64,000 nucleotides of DNA, from the NCBI RefSeq assembly GCF_963576545.1, contig NC_083655.1, positions 18,575,204 through 18,639,203 on the forward strand. Reading direction: 5' to 3'. Positions 1 through 64,000 of this stretch are shown piece after piece; the stretch's first letter is position 1, and the number at the start of each line of letters is the position of its first letter. Source of the DNA: Limanda limanda (lineage: Eukaryota > Chordata > Actinopteri > Pleuronectiformes > Pleuronectidae). The position numbers were made by a program, and so were the translations under genes. The notes beneath the pieces were generated by a model that saw only the letters and a list, made by a program, of their open reading frames with translations, was not told the origin of the DNA and made no database searches.

Positions 1-144
1 TGTTTTATGTATTACTTTTTTATAAGTTACAGACCATGCATTCAACTTTGTTTGACTTAATTGCTGCTGACATTTCAGCACAAAGTCTTAATTTTTGGAG
101 AAACTTATCTCAATGCTCACTTTGCTCCCCCCTTCCCTTAACAG

Positions 145-62500
<62,356 letters not shown>

Positions 62501-62754
62501 TGAACGAGGCCAGAAAGATTTGCCTGTACATCTGTCATGTCAGAGTGTCAGCCGAGCATTTGAATATATGTAAAATCCTTGGCACGTGGCTCATGTTTAC
62601 ATACAGGGTCCCAGCAGACAGGCGGGTAGATAACAATGGATGTGTGTTCGAATCAGGGGAATTTAGAGAATTGGATAAAGCAATACAACTTTTCTTATTT
62701 GTGTTTATTTTGTGTCTAAATATAAATGAAAAAATCCTTTAAGAAAAGCCTACA
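62501..62754 (+). other. sspo: Probable 3' UTR of sspo
   Basis: Sequence following the stop codon. No canonical AATAAA is present before the transposon remnant that begins near 62755. A variant poly(A) hexamer, AATATA, sits at 62719-62724. The true 3' end cannot be set from the sequence alone. Confidence 0.3.
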
Positions 62755-63025
62755 GTACTCACACAGGTGAGAAACCTGCTGCACACACCAATTTCTCGAA
62801 ACAAGTGACCCAAACATGATCCCTTTCGTGATCCCCACAGCATCTGCACATTCTTTAACGCCTCACTTAGTGTGAACCTGCTCTCATCTGTGAAGAGAAT
62901 GGGCACCAGTGGCAGACCTACCAACTCCAGTGTCGAATGCCAATTGAGCAGCACAGGTCCCACTAGAGGACGTTTGGCCCTTGTGCCAACGTCATGGAGT
63001 CTGTTTTCTAAAGTTGGTCACAACC
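62755..63025 (-). pseudogene. Tc1-like transposase remnant
   Basis: On the minus strand the peptide PILFTDESRFTLS (reverse of about 62850-62895) matches the first catalytic Asp region of Tc1/mariner transposases (L-F-T-D-E-S-R-F). Upstream in that frame, GPVLLNWHSTLELVGL fits the preceding region; downstream the match is lost. The fragment is short, and the other catalytic acidic residues are absent. Confidence 0.6.
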
Positions 63026-63026
63026 A

Positions 63027-63172
63027 GTGTTGGGGAGTAACGGAATACATGTAACGGCGTTACGTATTTAGAATACAAATTATGAGTAACTGTATTCCGT
63101 TACAGTTACAAATTAAATAGATGGTATTCAGAATACAGTTACATTGTTGAAATCAGTGGGTTACATGACGGT
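63027..63172. repeat. DNA transposon end, GGGGAGTAACGGAATACATGTA type
   Basis: Begins TGTTGGGGAGTAACGG and repeats the word GTAACTGTATTCCGTTAC in both orientations. This is a familiar fish element end, probably hAT-like. Its other end cannot be located in the window; the histone fragment starts 30 bp further on. Confidence 0.55.
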
Positions 63173-63201
63173 ACTTCTCTGTTTCACGAGTTTAATCACT
63201 G

Positions 63202-63459
63202 TCTCGTAAATCCACCGGAGGCAAAGCCCCCAGGAAGCAGCTGGAGACCAGGGCTGCCGTATGAGCGCCCGGGACCCCGGCGGCGTGAAGAAGCCTCACC
63301 GCGACCGGCTCGGGACCGAGGCTCTGAGAGAGTTCCGTCGCTACCAGAAATCTACGGAGCTGCTGATCCGCAAGCTGCCCTTCCTGCGCCTGATGAGAGA
63401 AGACCGACCTGCGCTCCCAGAGCTCCGCTGTCATGGCTCTGCAGGAGGCCAGCGAGGCA
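63202..63459 (+). pseudogene. Histone H3 pseudogene fragment
   Basis: Translation in shifting plus-strand frames gives [19 protein letters not shown], then [20 protein letters not shown] and [20 protein letters not shown], then [20 protein letters not shown]. These align to about residues 8-98 of histone H3. A single-base loss after RAA (near 63260) and a deletion around residues 74-78 (near 63400) break the frame. The first 7 and last ~37 residues are missing. Substitutions such as Y41 to D and V46 to E show relaxed constraint. H3 replication genes lack introns, so this may be a decayed gene copy or a retrocopy; no poly(A) tail is visible. Confidence 0.9.
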
Positions 63460-64000
63460 CGCCGGGTTCACACCGGACGCTGAAGCGACGCTAAAATAAT
63501 ATCACCCGTTGACCCAGTAGTATAAAAGCATATAGTCACTTCTTGCTCCAACATTAACTGCAACAGCGTCCCAATTTAATGTCATCCATCTTCAAGAACT
63601 TCTCCGCTGTTTGCTCCATTCAATGTCGGGTGTGGAGGGTAAATTACGTATTCTCCGCCCCCCCCCTCTCTTTTTATCTTTATGACTGCTTGTGTGTCTG
63701 TATGGAGGGGCAGAGGGGGGCATTTAATAATGTGATCGGTCAAATTGGTAAATTTAAAACTCCAGGACAACAGAAGGGGAATACAAACTATGGGATGCAT
63801 GCTTATAAATCATATAAAATATGTCATCAATATCGTTTAAAATCATTTTTCAGTGTGTTTCCTGGAGCGATACGCTCGCGTCAAGCTCAAACTAAAATAG
63901 ACTCGACGCCGAAACGATCGTAGCACGGCGCGAGGCAGCCTTGGCACAGGGGGGGTCCTTCAGCCTCTGGTGGGACCGGCACAGAGGTGGGAGTGGATGG
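63460..64000. other. 3' flank, possible transposon sequence
   Basis: Right after the H3 fragment comes GGGTTCACACCGGACGCTGA and AGCGACGCTA, a wording common at ends of fish DNA elements, and a related CGCTCGCGTCAAGCTC appears at 63871-63886. No gene recognised up to the end of the window. Confidence 0.35.

Noticed and set aside
63261..63494. Apparent intact small gene starting [14 protein letters not shown]
   Set aside because: The frame is only the middle of a histone H3 pseudogene; homology continues in other frames on both sides, so it is not a real coding gene.

Overview
This window comes from a ray-finned fish, most likely a teleost. The evidence is a multidomain vertebrate gene with many short introns, abundant CA/CT microsatellites, teleost-type hAT and Tc1-like DNA transposons, and tRNA-derived SINEs. 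Almost everything from position 145 to 62500, on the plus strand, is the 3' part of a single gene: SCO-spondin (sspo). This is the giant secreted glycoprotein that builds Reissner's fibre in the brain ventricles and central canal. The gene enters the window already under way; the N-terminal signal peptide, EMI and first VWD assemblies lie upstream. It ends at a TAA at 62498-62500. I could join 99 exons in one reading frame, about 14.5 kb of coding sequence or roughly 4,800 residues.

Layout of sspo. 145-4028: end of a TIL module, then one complete VWD-C8-TIL assembly. 4029-11100: ten LDL-receptor class A (LDLa) modules. 11029-15203: three thrombospondin type 1 repeats (TSP1) mixed with TIL and VWC modules. 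15531-20953: two F5/8C (discoidin) domains separated and followed by five more LDLa modules and Thr/Pro/Gly-rich linkers. 21040-50935: 26 further TSP1 modules arranged in a repeating unit of TIL, TIL tail, short CxC exon and one to four TSP1. 51767-58858: last TIL and a VWC. 59493-62500: a C-terminal cystine knot (CTCK). Totals visible here are 29 TSP1, 15 LDLa and 2 F5/8C.

The introns hold most of the non-genic interest. The 3.7 kb intron 5830-9503 contains a hAT transposon nested inside another hAT, both with intact 8-bp target-site duplications, and the outer one still carries a disrupted BED zinc-finger reading frame. Other mobile elements include hAT-like elements at 44194-44816 and 23985-24249, short inverted-repeat elements at 13777-14192 and 57048-57736, and SINEs at 10719-10921 and 11762-11925. 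Tandem repeats include a four-copy 16-bp array of CRE-like motifs at 13394-13457.

Downstream of sspo (62501-64000) there is no further intact gene. The stretch holds a Tc1-like transposase remnant on the minus strand, another transposon end, and a frameshifted, truncated histone H3 pseudogene at 63202-63459. I found no bacterial-type systems, CRISPR arrays or functional RNA genes, and no evidence for a new molecular system. The value of the window is the gene structure and the repeat history.
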